Below are positions 19,435 through 28,430 of a stretch of 64,000 nt of DNA, piece after piece. Made by a program: the position numbers and the translations under genes. A model generated the notes under the pieces. It had not been told where the DNA came from. It was given only the letters and a program-made list of their open reading frames with translations, and did no database searches. Every line of letters starts with the position of its first letter. Position 1 is the first letter of the stretch. This stretch comes from Symbiodinium sp. CCMP2592 (Eukaryota; Sar; Dinophyceae; Suessiales; Symbiodiniaceae): the NCBI GenBank assembly GCA_905221615.1, contig CAJNDT010006019.1, positions 124,001 to 188,000 on the forward strand, read 5' to 3'.

Positions 19435-19464
19435 GCCAAATCGTAGATCCTTGGTTATACCAAG

Positions 19465-20592
19465 CTAGGCCTGCGCATAAAGGGACAAGAGGAGAGGGGC
19501 GGTACCCTTAATCTCATGCGAATCAAGGACGCCTGGAACTCTCAAGTCCTGCTCCAATCCCATTATAGAGAAAGGTATGGTCCTGCTACCCAAAGTCTCG
19601 GTAGCGCCGCTAAGACCCTTGAAGGTACGATTCCCTTCAGGCTTAAACCTTGTGCTGTAACCGAAGTTCGCAAGTTTTCCAGCCGCGTTTGCTATCCAAT
19701 CGCTACCGTGAACAGTCGAGTTACATCCCTCATCTAGCACGGCGTATACATGCTCGTCCTCGTAGATGTTTACTACGGGCAAATCAACCAAAGCCGGATG
19801 GATATCTGTGACCCCTTCGGTAAAAGCCACGAATCCCTGCCTTGTAGCAGAGGCCCTCGAGGAGCGCGATCTCACCGACGCCACTTCCCAACTGTTGTTG
19901 GTGGACGGCGCTGCGTGATCGTCTAAGGCCTCTTGCAGGTATGCGAGAAGGTCACCGCGGGATATCACGGGCTCGGTTACGAAGTGGCCTTCTACGGTCT
20001 CTTGGAACTGGGCAATAGCCGGAACTACTACCTCTACGGGAAGGCTATCTCCCGTGCTGCCGACCATGCTGCGCAGGAGATCGAAGTTCAGGGTGTTGGA
20101 CTCCCGCAGCACTGTGGCTGCGTCCTCCCTAGCCTTTCGCTCGGTCTGCGGCTGCTCATCTAGAAGCATCCCACAAAGCTTGCACTTAATGCGGGAAGTC
20201 TTCCTGCTACTACCCGACCTCTCTGTGGATGTGTGTGGGCATGTGGCCTGGTCTATGACAGGCTTCTCCTTCTTCGTCTTTGTGACTGTGCCGCATTTCT
20301 TGCAAGTCCGCATGTCTATGTATGCGTTGCTTCCCGACTTATTGAACTCCTTGCATCCTCCCCGGCATTTCCGGGGGCCTTCGCTGGACGAAGCAGCTGA
20401 GGCGGCGAGGCGAACCTCGGGCTGAAAGGGTTCAGGCGGGGGCTCCTGACTGAGAGGAACATCTCTTCTCGTAATACTGATGGGGGTATCATCACGCACA
20501 TCAAAGTACTCTGTGGTCCAATTCAGGAAGTCAGCCAACCCGCGTGCGTCCCCAAAGGATATACCCGGGGTATGTGTAGAGAACGCGCTCAT
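19465..20592 (-). CDS. Copia retropepsin with CxxC zinc ribbons
   Basis: 375 codons. The N-terminal half has two Cys/His clusters (CRGGCKEFNK...RTCKKCG and CPHTS...KCKLCG), likely zinc-binding. The C-terminal half is an aspartic protease: VYAVLDEGCNSTVHGSDW holds the catalytic Asp, with DEG in place of the usual DTG/DSG. FKGLSGATETLGSRTIPFSI and LRVPGVLDSHEIKGTAPLLL are the following strands. The protein would cleave the polyprotein. A TAG ends the frame inside the domain, and coding continues in the same register downstream. Confidence 0.85.
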   Translation of the reverse strand: MSAFSTHTPGISFGDARGLADFLNWTTEYFDVRDDTPISITRRDVPLSQEPPPEPFQPEVRLAASAASSSEGPRKCRGGCKEFNKSGSNAYIDMRTCKKCGTVTKTKKEKPVIDQATCPHTSTERSGSSRKTSRIKCKLCGMLLDEQPQTERKAREDAATVLRESNTLNFDLLRSMVGSTGDSLPVEVVVPAIAQFQETVEGHFVTEPVISRGDLLAYLQEALDDHAAPSTNNSWEVASVRSRSSRASATRQGFVAFTEGVTDIHPALVDLPVVNIYEDEHVYAVLDEGCNSTVHGSDWIANAAGKLANFGYSTRFKPEGNRTFKGLSGATETLGSRTIPFSIMGLEQDLRVPGVLDSHEIKGTAPLLLSLYAQA

Positions 20593-20776
20593 ACGTCAAC
20601 CCCTTGTGCTGGCCGAAAGAGAAAACGCGATCAGAACCCGGAGGGGGCTATCACGCATGATCCCTGCGGCGGCTGTGCGCCGAAGCTGTGGTGAGAAGAG
20701 GGTTTCACTGCCGCGGCCTTTACCGGTATTGGTCTTTGAGGGAGTCAGCTCAAGGTTGGCTGGGTAACCCTCGAGC

Positions 20777-22366
20777 CTACCAGCGCTCGCATTCGACAGA
20801 TTCCACTGCGGCGAAATACGCCTGAGGCTTCGGCGCCGCCGACTTTGCGGCTGCATTGGCAGTTCCCCCAGACTGTGCTGGGGTTGCAGTTCCCTTGGGG
20901 CCATTGCCCTTACCGCTAAACTTGCAGGCAGCATCTCCGGCCCAATGGCCAATCACACCGCACTTCAAGCACCTACTCTTAGCCTTAAGCTCTGCAAGCT
21001 TAGCCTTGCGGTCAGCAATAGTAAGGTTACTACGCACGACCTTCCCGCCGGATTTCCCGGTGGGCTTGCCCTTGTTCTTCCCCTTTCCTTTTCCTTTTGC
21101 CTGGGCAAATGCGGTCTGTGCTGCGTATGCAAGCTGAACTGACTCGGCGTAGGAATCGTCCAAGTCATCAACCTCAGCTTCGTATGCCACCGCCGTATAG
21201 GCATTGAGTTGCAATGCTAGATCCTCATCATCGATCCATTCATCCGCATCACCTCCCCCAGACGCTGTGGCCTGGTACGCTTCATCACCGTAGCCGTCAC
21301 CGTAGCCTTCCGCGGATTCGTGCTGTTCCTGGTGATCATACTCTACGGCACTGCCGTCATATCCCATGTAACCGAACTTAGGATATTGGGGCTTAGCGTC
21401 AAAACGTCTCCAGGTCCTACCCGGGCCACTAGGGTCCTTCTGAGTCAGAAGACGTTCTTTCATGTGCACCACTGAGTGGTGCTGAACAAGGACGCGTGCG
21501 TACTCATCCACACTGTGCATGCGGGCAGCGGTCTTGACCATCAGCTGTTCGGACCTATCCAATCCCGAAAGCTCAACGAGGAGATTAGCTCTCATTGTCT
21601 CGGAAAGACGGATGTCAGGGTCCAGCTCTCGCAAGGTCGACCACCACCTCTTTCGGCGGGCTATGTAAGACAACATAGGCTCGCCAGGCTGCTTTGCAAG
21701 TGGGCCCGTCAGGAGCTGTCCCTGACGGAAGAGTTCGGACGCCTCTTCGGATTGAAGAGGGAAGGCTTGTCTCCTGATTTCCTCTATCAGGTAGTCAATG
21801 CCATCATGTCGAAGCAAACGTTCCAAACCGACGTCGCGTGCAATGCAGAAGGCATCCCCTCGGAGACCTTCTAGGATCTTGCTGACGCACTCGCTCATGT
21901 CGAGCGACTCGTCCTTGACGTCTTGCAACGTGTACACCGCCGGATCTGTGTCCGGCTCTTGCTCATCGTCGCCCGTCACCTGACTGGGGTGTGACGGTAA
22001 CGACTCCGCATCCTCATCTTCTGCCTCGGACACGGGCTTAGTCCGCCTTGCGCTGGACGGACTAGCGGGTATACCGCTGCTCGCATCACCCTCGGTGGGG
22101 TGTGCACTGGTCCCTTGACTGGCTCTGCCGCGCCACTTTCTTGGTGACTCGCTTTTGGACTTTGCCGATTCAGCAAAACGCAAGTCCTTCAAAGCTTCAC
22201 GCCGCTGCTTTTCCTTCTGCTGCAGCACACAGATGTGTGTCCGGAAGCACCAATCGTGGAACCCAGCAGCTGACCCGTCATATATGTACGAGCCGCTTTT
22301 GGTTTCGGCAGGGCTCAGGTTCTGTGACCAGAGATTGGGCTGGTAACGCAAGCCTGCCACGCTCAT
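20777..22366 (-). CDS. Copia Gag with zinc knuckle
   Basis: 529 codons; the first Met lies about 120 bp after the 5' LTR. It holds a basic N-terminus, an acidic linker, the helical capsid-like domain (MSECVSKILEGLRGDAFCIA to LLTQKDPSGPGRTW), a Lys/Gly-rich stretch (KGKGKGKNKGKPTGKSGGK) and a zinc knuckle CLKCGVIGHWAGDAAC. The knuckle spacing is C-x2-C-x4-H-x6-C, two longer than the canonical CCHC. Gag forms the particle and binds RNA. The frame to protease changes once, as often happens between gag and pro. Confidence 0.9.
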   Translation of the reverse strand: MSVAGLRYQPNLWSQNLSPAETKSGSYIYDGSAAGFHDWCFRTHICVLQQKEKQRREALKDLRFAESAKSKSESPRKWRGRASQGTSAHPTEGDASSGIPASPSSARRTKPVSEAEDEDAESLPSHPSQVTGDDEQEPDTDPAVYTLQDVKDESLDMSECVSKILEGLRGDAFCIARDVGLERLLRHDGIDYLIEEIRRQAFPLQSEEASELFRQGQLLTGPLAKQPGEPMLSYIARRKRWWSTLRELDPDIRLSETMRANLLVELSGLDRSEQLMVKTAARMHSVDEYARVLVQHHSVVHMKERLLTQKDPSGPGRTWRRFDAKPQYPKFGYMGYDGSAVEYDHQEQHESAEGYGDGYGDEAYQATASGGGDADEWIDDEDLALQLNAYTAVAYEAEVDDLDDSYAESVQLAYAAQTAFAQAKGKGKGKNKGKPTGKSGGKVVRSNLTIADRKAKLAELKAKSRCLKCGVIGHWAGDAACKFSGKGNGPKGTATPAQSGGTANAAAKSAAPKPQAYFAAVESVECERW

Positions 22367-22473
22367 GGCTTCGAGGATAGAAGGGGCCTTTGCGCCGCGA
22401 CTATCACTACTCTACCCAACGGACCCCGGACCACAGGCTCAACGGGGGTGAAACACTAGTGGTTGTCCTCACA

Positions 22474-22485
22474 GCTCCGCTACCA
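22474..22485 (-). promoter_or_regulatory. Primer-binding site (tRNA-iMet type)
   Basis: On the minus strand TGGTAGCGGAGC lies one base inside the 5' LTR. It resembles the copia site TGGTATCAGAGC complementary to initiator tRNA-Met 3' ends. Identity of the tRNA in this host is not proven. Confidence 0.75.
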
Positions 22486-22486
22486 G

Positions 22487-22651
22487 TTTGAAGCAGGAAC
22501 TGGATTAGTGAGTGTCCAACCACACAACGAGCACACTTTTTGGTCTGAGCCCAAGACGTCTGTCGTACAGGGTGCATTCAGAACTGAACATGAAAACTAC
22601 TCTCGCATGAGGACATGTCAACACGGCTCTTCAAGACAGGGAAATTTCACA
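22487..22651 (-). repeat. 5' LTR of the copia element
   Basis: 165 bp, 163 identical to 6,871-7,035. Expected to hold the element's promoter; no TATA box is evident, and dinoflagellates generally lack one. Confidence 0.92.
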
Positions 22652-22656
22652 CGTCT
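22652..22656. repeat. Target-site duplication, right (CGTCT)
   Basis: CGTCT directly outside the 5' LTR, identical to 6,866-6,870. Confidence 0.85.
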
Positions 22657-22844
22657 CTTTGCAAACAGCTTTGCTCTCACTTGTGAAAACTCCCTGAGCT
22701 CCACGCGGCCACCACCCCCATCTCCCGCAGGAATCTCGCTACCTGAATCGATGTGCTAAGCTCTGCAATGTTCCATATCACAACTTGTACGGCTGTGCAC
22801 CGCGCAAGAATGCCACATCACAGCGCTGCTATATGACGTTCTGG

Positions 22845-22960
22845 AATGGGCGACTGGATGATTGAGTGGGTGGGTAGGTGGGCGTGGATAGGTGTGGGTG
22901 GGGTTGGGCATGCGAGGTGCATGTGGGTGGTGTGAGTGGGTGCGGACATTTCTGTCCATC
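22845..22960 (+). repeat. G-rich GGGTGGGTGGG-like tract
   Basis: Plus strand has repeated GGGTGGGT/GGTGGGCG/GGTGTGGGTGGGG groups. At least four closely spaced G-runs make G-quadruplex formation possible. It lies downstream of the stop of the minus-strand RNA-binding gene. Confidence 0.5.
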
Positions 22961-22968
22961 TGTGTGTG

Positions 22969-22989
22969 AGAGAGAGAGAGGGAGAGAGG

Positions 22990-23020
<31 letters not shown>
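22969..23020. repeat. (GA)n microsatellite
   Basis: GAGAGAGAGAGGGAGAGAGGGAGAGACAGAGAGA-type purine tract. Confidence 0.85.
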
Positions 23021-23021
<1 letters not shown>

Positions 23022-23048
23022 TGAGAGAGCATGAAGAGTTTTCAATGA

Positions 23049-23230
23049 TTAAATTAAGTGCATGGACAAGCATGGACCTGGTGGAGGATGCATCAGCGGG
23101 AAGGGCGGCGGCATCCTCCCGCGATGCAGCCGAGGCGTGCAGGTCTTGACACGTAAAGAGCACCCCAGCCCCGCCCTGGCAGGAGCGGCACGCCAGGCGG
23201 TCCGAAGGGTGGCCCCCCAGGCCTTTGAGA
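23049..23230 (-). CDS. 3'-terminal exon(s), Pro-rich tail and stop
   Basis: After an acceptor TCTCAAAG the frame reads PGGPPFGPPGVPLLPGRG; a further piece reads MPPPFPLMHPPPGPCLSMHL and then stops near 23,049. An intervening frame change suggests another small intron. Confidence 0.5.
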
Positions 23231-25996
23231 GTCTGCACACGAACTGTTGAAGACTGCGATGCTTTTTTTGGGAGCCCGGCATTCCGGGCAGCGGCATTCC
23301 GGGCATGCCCGGCGGCGGCAGATGCGGCGGCAGATGCGGTGGCAGTCCGGGAGGGCCAGGGATTGGCCCTCCGGGACCCATCCCCATGGGAGGGCGGGGA
23401 CCCAAGCCAGGTCCGCCGGGGCCGGGTGGACCGTGCGGCGGCCCTCCAGGTGGCGGAGCTCCTGGCCTGCGCCATAGACGCCATAGACACTTCTAGACTT
23501 ATATAGACTTCTGAATTGGGACACCGACGGCATAAGACCCGGAGATCCTGCCAAAAGCGCTCACACTTTGGCTTTAGCGTACTCCGCATTCCAGCTTCCG
23601 GTTTTCTCCTGGCTCCGGCATTCCCTTCGGCTTCTCAGGCAGAGCTGGAAGCTTCGGAAATCGAGACTTGAACCACTGCTCGTGACCTCAGAAGCTCACA
23701 GCTCGCGATAGCTCGCGCCCCCTTGTTGACTGGTGTCCGAGAGCTGAGAGCCAGAGCCGTACTCTGTGCTAGCGACCTCAGGAAAGGAGGGGAGGAGGAG
23801 GAGGAGGAGGAGGAGAGACGTGTTGAAGGGACGACGGGACACCAAGCGTCTGAGCTCCGAGCAGAGACGAAGTGGGCCAAGGCCTCCTTGCCGTGGTGGT
23901 TGGGATCGTAGTCCCGGCAGCCCGACCTGGAGCACCGTGGCACCGTACACATCGGCTCGGCTCTCGCATGGAGAACGCCAAGATTCAGCGCATTTTCCTG
24001 GTCATTTCGTCTAGCCGGCCCTTGAAAAAAGTGAGGACTGTGCCATCCGGCATCGCAGAAGCTCCACCACCTCTGCCTGCAACAAAGCTCCCAACCGCCG
24101 GTCCCGGCCGACTGCCGAACTTGGCTGTTTGGGCCGCAGCTTGAAAGGCTGACCGCCATTTCTTTGACCATCCTTTACGATGGTGACGAGATCCTGAGAC
24201 TTCCGAAGAGAAAGCGCAGGCGGCCGCTGTACAGCTTGGCCGCTCTTGCCTCGCGAGGCTTCTCCTGAATCTGCTGCAGCATGGCCTCGCCGTGACGAGC
24301 ACAGAGTCGCAACTGCCGGAAAGCCCCCGAAAGCTCCCGAACCCTGGCCTGGTGTTGCATCATCAACGCATGCTGATACTCCACGATCTGCCAAAAAGAC
24401 ATGAGACGTGACAAAGCGACCAAGCGATCAGCGCGAGCCGCGAGCATCGATATCTGCCCTCAGCGCGAGCGATGCGCGCCGTTTCCGACCCGAAGAACGA
24501 CCCCCCGCGGAGCAAACTGGCCTTGGCCTGCTCCTCACGGAACAAAATCGGATCCCGAGCTCGTGTTTGGGGCAGCACTCTCTCAGTCTCTCAGTCTCCT
24601 CTTGCTGCTTTTGCATCTTCTCGAAGAAGTGCTTCTTCTCCTGGTGCTCCACCACCTGCACGCCACACCATGCCACGCGATCACGAGATGCTTCGAGACT
24701 TCGAAGGTCGCTAGTAGTATGCCCTGCAGTGCCTTTTGTCGTGCTTCTTTGAAGCTTGGCAAAATCTCCTCCTTCTCGTCAAGACCTCAACAACGCGCGG
24801 TGGTTTCTCCGTCAGCATCTCTGAGAGTGTCTGAGCGATCGGCCGAGTCGAATCGCCTCACCCTTGGCGAACGCAACCTGAGAGAAACCAATGAAGCGGC
24901 GGGCAGACGGCACTCCCCGTTGCTACCGCCGGCTATACCTCTGCTCTTTTGTCTCTCTTTTGCCTTCTGCTCCGGCGGTGCCTGCATCGGCCCGAGGTCT
25001 GCCTGCTCCGGGATCAGCACCTGCGGCATGCTGCATGCTGCGCGCATGCTGCTGCGCATGCTGCTGCGCATGCTGCTGCGCATGCTGCTGCTGCTGCTGC
25101 GGGCCGCTGCCGCCGCTTCCGGGGAGAGCACCCGCTGCTCGTGGAGCTCTGCGATTGCCTCCTCAGCCGCCTGGATCCTGCAGCTACTGTATGCTGCCAT
25201 GCCGCTGTGCTTTCTCCCCTCAGCCCGAGCCCTTGGCGAGGCCATCCGAACGAAGGAACAGCCAACGCCGCTGGCGGCCTCCAAACGAAAGAAAGAGGTC
25301 CCGGCGGCCGAGCCCTTCTGCCGTCACCGTCTCAGCGCCTGGGAGGCGATAATGAAGACTTCGAGGACTTCCCCGAACTCCCCGAAGCACTCCTCAAGCG
25401 CGGTCCTTAGACAGCAGAAGAGAGGCCGCAGCCTGGCCCGGCGCGGGCGGCGCAGCAGCGGAGCGGTGGCGAGTGGCGACAAACAAAAAAGAGACGAGGG
25501 AGGATGACGCCCTGCCCCTGCTCTGCTGCTCTGCTGCTCTGCTGCTCTGCTGCTCTGCTGCTCTGCTGCTCTGCTGCTCTGCTGCTCTGCTGCTCTGCTG
25601 CTCTGCTGCTCTGCTGCTCTGCTTTTGCTTCCGGGCCCTCTCTAACAGACGAGGCGCTTGTTGACCTCTCTCGGGAGTCGCCCCACGAAGAGCTTCACGC
25701 CCCCCTGATGAAAGCGAGATCTGAAGCACATAGCTGCACAGCTTGGGCGATTGCAGCGGCTCACCTTCTCGCGCTCTATCCACGGCCTGCGATCGTTGGG
25801 ATTGGACCTTTGCAGGGCGACACAGCAGAGAAGGCTGCGTTGGGCTCTTCTGGCGCCTGGAGCGAGAGCGGCGCCGCGAGGGTTCCCGCGAGCCGCCCGA
25901 GCGGCTGCCATCGCGACCGTGCCGGCCGCCGGAGCGGGAGGCGTGTTCCCCTCCTCGCCGCCGCCTCCGCCTACGCCGGGGCGGGCTCGCGGACCT
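23049..25996 (-). CDS. CELF/Bruno-like RRM protein gene, multi-exon
   Basis: A host gene in many small exons. In coding order: an RS-rich exon (to about 25,996), six RRM exons (24,850-25,700), helical exons (24,258-24,660) and a Pro/Gly/Met-rich region ending near 23,049. Joining the RRM exons gives a continuous domain with RNP2 VKLFVGRLP, ALEECFGEFGEVLEVFII, RNP1-like GCSFVRMAS, AAEEAIAELHEQRVL and VAFAKGEAIRLG, the order of CELF RRM1. Several introns use GC donors with AG|G acceptors, a dinoflagellate habit. Expected role is nuclear RNA binding or splicing regulation. The true 5' end is not identified. Exon limits outside the RRM are approximate. Confidence 0.8.
23266..23470 (-). CDS. Pro/Gly/Met-rich exon
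   Basis: Encodes GAPPPGGPPHGPPGPGGPG, then PPMGMGPGGPIPGPPG, PPHLPPHLPPPGMPG and MPLPGMPG. PGM-rich tails are common in splicing factors and RNA-binding proteins. Frame is consistent with a host mRNA on this strand. Confidence 0.65.
24258..24660 (-). CDS. Helical exons downstream of the RRM
   Basis: Two exon-like blocks. Near 24,604-24,660, after GTGCAG: VVEHQEKKHFFEKMQKQQE. Near 24,258-24,395: WQIVEYQHALMMQHQARVRE followed by LSGAFRQLRLCARHGEAMLQ. Both are amphipathic, Gln-rich helices and fit a linker after an RRM. A further helical piece (LGALLQAEVVELLRCRMAQS) may be encoded near 24,010-24,080. Confidence 0.6.
24850..24877 (-). CDS. RRM exon 6 (last strand)
   Basis: Acceptor CTCTCAG. Encodes VAFAKGEAIRLG, the closing FAxGE signature of CELF-type RRMs. 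The 3' edge is uncertain; a GC donor follows CTCG. Confidence 0.75.
24982..25020 (-). CDS. RRM exon 5 (strand 4 approach)
   Basis: Acceptor GCCGCAG, GC donor after GATGCAG. Encodes VLIPEQADLGPMQ, continuing helix 2's HEQR and leading into the last strand. Confidence 0.78.
25026..25100. repeat. CATGCTGCTGCG 12-bp tandem repeat in an intron
   Basis: Four near-perfect copies of a 12-bp unit grading into (CTG)n, in the short intron between RRM exons 4 and 5. Confidence 0.85.
25132..25177 (-). CDS. RRM exon 4 (helix 2)
   Basis: Acceptor CTGCAG|G, GT donor after CAGCGG. Encodes IQAAEEAIAELHEQR, helix 2 of the RRM, with spacing to RNP1 equal to CELF proteins when spliced. Confidence 0.82.
25238..25278 (-). 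CDS. RRM exon 3 (RNP1 strand)
   Basis: Acceptor TTTGGAG, donor GC after GGCCTC. Encodes AASGVGCSFVRMAS, the RNP1 strand; the Ser codon is completed by the next exon. The RNP1 motif reads GCSFVRM. Confidence 0.82.
25339..25405 (-). CDS. RRM exon 2 (alpha1, beta2)
   Basis: Acceptor CTAAG|G; donor GC after CCCAG. Encodes TALEECFGEFGEVLEVFIIASQ in two overlapping segments of the RRM (helix 1 and strand 2). Length matches the CELF RRM between RNP2 and RNP1. Confidence 0.82.
25517..25622. repeat. (GCTCTGCT)n octamer array in an intron
   Basis: About 13 tandem copies of an 8-bp unit (CTCTGCTG) lie between RRM exons 1 and 2. The reading frames through it (AEQQSSRA repeats) are artefacts of the repeat. 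Confidence 0.9.
25654..25700 (-). CDS. RRM exon 1 (beta1, RNP2)
   Basis: Bounded by acceptor TTTCATCAG and a GC donor after AACAA. Encodes GVKLFVGRLPREVN. Joining to the next exon at AA|G keeps the Lys codon and the frame. Confidence 0.8.
25830..25996 (-). CDS. RS-rich exon of the RRM gene
   Basis: After an acceptor CTTCTGCAG the frame reads RSASPPRRRRRRRR, then RSGGRHGRDGSRSGGSREPS and RRRSRSRRQKSPTQPS. Arg/Ser dipeptides of this kind mark splicing-related proteins. The downstream exon edge is uncertain. An intron (25,701 to about 25,829) leads to the first RRM exon. Confidence 0.65.
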
Positions 25997-26882
25997 CTGC
26001 AGAAGGCGAAGGAAACACATCACTTCCAGCACGACTTGGCGTCTGGCCAAGCCCTGCTCCGCATGGCCTGCGGAAAGTCATGGCCCCCATGCTACAGCTT
26101 CCTTCCTTCCTCTTCTTCGCCAGGGCTCTCTCTCTCTCTCTCTCCGTCCCTCTCTTCTCGGGCTTCGGCTGAATCTGTAGAATCCCCCACTCTCATGCGC
26201 AAGCTCTGAGCACCTGCCTCATCCAAGGGCGAGCGGCGCCAGGCGAGCGGGTCTAGAGTCTAGGCTCTTTCCGCTCCTCCTCAGCCTAAGCCCTGCATGG
26301 CTCGAGCCAGAGCAGCGAGAGAGCAGACAGCGGAGAGCAGACCAGCGGAGAGCTATGTAAGCTAAGTCAGCGGAGCCGTGAGCCGTGAGCAAACAGAGCG
26401 AAGGGCAAGAGGGCCATGGATTCGCCAAAGCATGGCAGCTGCACTTGCAGGCTTGCAGGGCTCAGCTCCACTTTTTTGGGCCGAAGCGACTGCCCGGGGC
26501 CGTCGTCGCTGCGGAGGCCGCACTTCTCAGGGAGGCAGACACAAGCCACGCAGTCGGAGCACAGGCCACTCTGCCACTCTCTCGTCTCGCTTCTCTCCTT
26601 TCCCCTCTCGCCTTCGTCATTGCAGTGGGAGCGGCTGGAAGATGCAGGTCTCGCGAGTCGAGAACTCTCACAGACAACGGACTATAGAGACTGCGCTCAA
26701 CGCGCCTGCGGGAACCAGCCCGAGGCTTCCACCGTACCGCCGGGCCTCGGAGCCGCGGCGCGCTCTGCGCGCCTTTCGAAGCCCTCAGCGAACCGCTCGG
26801 CCGCTCGGCTCCCGGCCCTACGCGGTTGCCGTAGCTCCAGCCGTTGCCTCGTCGACTCTGACCGCACAACGCACGGCATCGC

Positions 26883-26911
26883 ACACGCACACACACACAC
26901 ACACACACACG
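26883..26911. repeat. (CA)n microsatellite
   Basis: About 14 CA units. Confidence 0.85.
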
Positions 26912-27385
26912 CGGAGAAAGGCGCATTTCCGCGCGCTTAGGCTCCGAGGCACCGAAACTTTGCACCGTCACGAGGTCGCCGGGCTTTAAGGCCAAAGCTT
27001 GCACCTGTCAAAGAAAGGAATTCGAGGGCCCGGGCCGGGGCCGGGGCCCCAAGAACGCGGCAGTGAATCGAACGACGTTTAAACTTCGACCTCAGCATGC
27101 TCCGAGGAGTCGTAGGGACTGTACCTTGGCAGAGAGAGCTTCACTTCGACTCGCTGCCCTTGCACTGCGCCCGCCCGGCTTCTCCTGCTTTACCGCCGAG
27201 GAACACCCGGAAGAGCGCCAGCGTCAGAACACAGCGGGGGACCCAGCCAGCATCGCTCTGCATCGACCAGTCCTTCCGCCGCGCCCACCGTGAGAATCTC
27301 TGAGGATTAGGCTGAGGTCAAGGACAGCCGGACAGCTGGCTTCAGCTCATGCACTCGCCGTCCATCGCGCTGACGGACGTCTCGC

Positions 27386-27436
27386 AACAGCTAGCAGGCT
27401 AGCAGATGCTAGCAGATGCTAGCAGACAGCAGCTAG
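27386..27436. repeat. TAGCAGATGC short tandem repeat
   Basis: Three to four copies of GCTAGCAGAT with degenerate ends. Confidence 0.7.
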
Positions 27437-28430
27437 CATGTCCGAACGCGGCTTCTGGCCAAACCTACCAACACTCTCTGTTCAAGGGCATATAAAAGTC
27501 AGGGAGATCTCCATTAGACTCGTCTCCTTGAAAACTTGTCCAAGGGCCCAGTCGCTGTTGGGATCCAGCTGCAGCACCTGGGACAGGACCCAAGCAGCAC
27601 AACAAGCACACTGCGGAGCGACTGCATCCGCAGCTGGCAAGCTCTCCTTTTGCGGCACTCGCCTCGCGGCACCTTTCTCTGTACAGGCGGCCCGGCCTGG
27701 CGCAGCCCCTACCCTCTTGGTAGATTTCGGGTTTGAGTGTGCCCTCGTGATGTAGCACACTCTCCGACTGGGAAGAGCAGCAGAGCGCCACGCCACGCGG
27801 CGACGCCCTAGATCGATGTGATCAGCTACACACGGCCTAGCTTTGTGAGATTTTGTGAAAAAGGACAGTGACGGCGCCCAGATGCGCCGATGCTGCAACG
27901 GGAACTGATCAGATCATAGAGCTGCCAAAACCCGCGGCGAGGCGCAACTTCGCTTAGGGCCAAAACTCATGATGTCCCCCTCTGCATGAGGAAAAGGCTT
28001 CGCAGGCATCAAAGCAGCAACATGCAACATGCAACAGCAAAGAGGCTGTGAGGGCGCACCCAAACGCAGGTGCCACGCTGTACCTGGCTGGGCTCTCAAA
28101 AAGTCTCCTCACTTCTCGCCCACTGGCACTCTGGGTGTCCAGCCGCCAGCGTCCCACCCTCCAGGGCCTCCAGGACGAGTGTCTTTTAAAGCGTCGGTTT
28201 TTCGGGGCCGACTCCGGCCTCCCACTGGCGGTCTGCCTGGAAGAGGCCTGTGGAAATGCTCCCGCCGGGGCTCCCCGAACTGTCTGTGGGACGCCGGTTG
28301 TTCGGCTCCGGCCCCGAAGGAACCGCAGTGTTCGGCGGAGAAGGCGTGGCTCGCGCCGCTCGCCCTGGCGGGCTTTCCCGGCCCTGGCCCAGCTCCCTCG
28401 CCGAGAGTGGCCCATCACCGACGTCTCCGT

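Larger units (their letters stand above)
6871..22651 (-). mobile_element. Ty1/copia-type LTR retrotransposon, nested
   Basis: A minus-strand element bounded by two direct 165-bp LTRs with 2 mismatches and by a CGTCT duplication. Internal order in coding direction is primer-binding site, gag with zinc knuckle, retropepsin, a RapZ-C-like domain, coiled-coil and Pro-rich linkers, integrase, an oxygenase-like domain, RT, RNase H and a purine tract. Integrase before RT is the copia order. A 3.56-kb TIR element (14,536-18,097) interrupts it; without that the element would be about 12.2 kb, long for this superfamily. Several frame changes and one in-frame stop make this copy defective as read. LTR identity implies a recent insertion, so some indels may be assembly errors. 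Confidence 0.93.
26000..28430. other. GC-rich host DNA, genes not resolved
   Basis: Contains a CT-rich run (26,120-26,150), a (CA)n tract, a TAGCAGATGC tandem and many overlapping open frames on both strands without recognisable domains. It may hold the 5' exons of the RRM gene and exons of other genes; I could not assign them. Confidence 0.35.

Noticed and set aside
7177-22366. Two separate copia elements (7-14.7 kb and 18-22.4 kb)
   Set aside because: The halves are complementary (one lacks gag-protease, the other lacks integrase-RT), share one pair of LTRs with a matching duplication, and join in frame across the TIR insert.
23961-24200. CRISPR-like or bacterial operon structure anywhere in the window
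   Set aside because: All tandem repeats are microsatellites or minisatellites without unique spacers, and genes have introns or are retroelements.
25473-25664. Leu/Cys/Ala-repeat and AEQQSSRA-repeat open frames
   Set aside because: Translations of the intronic octamer array.
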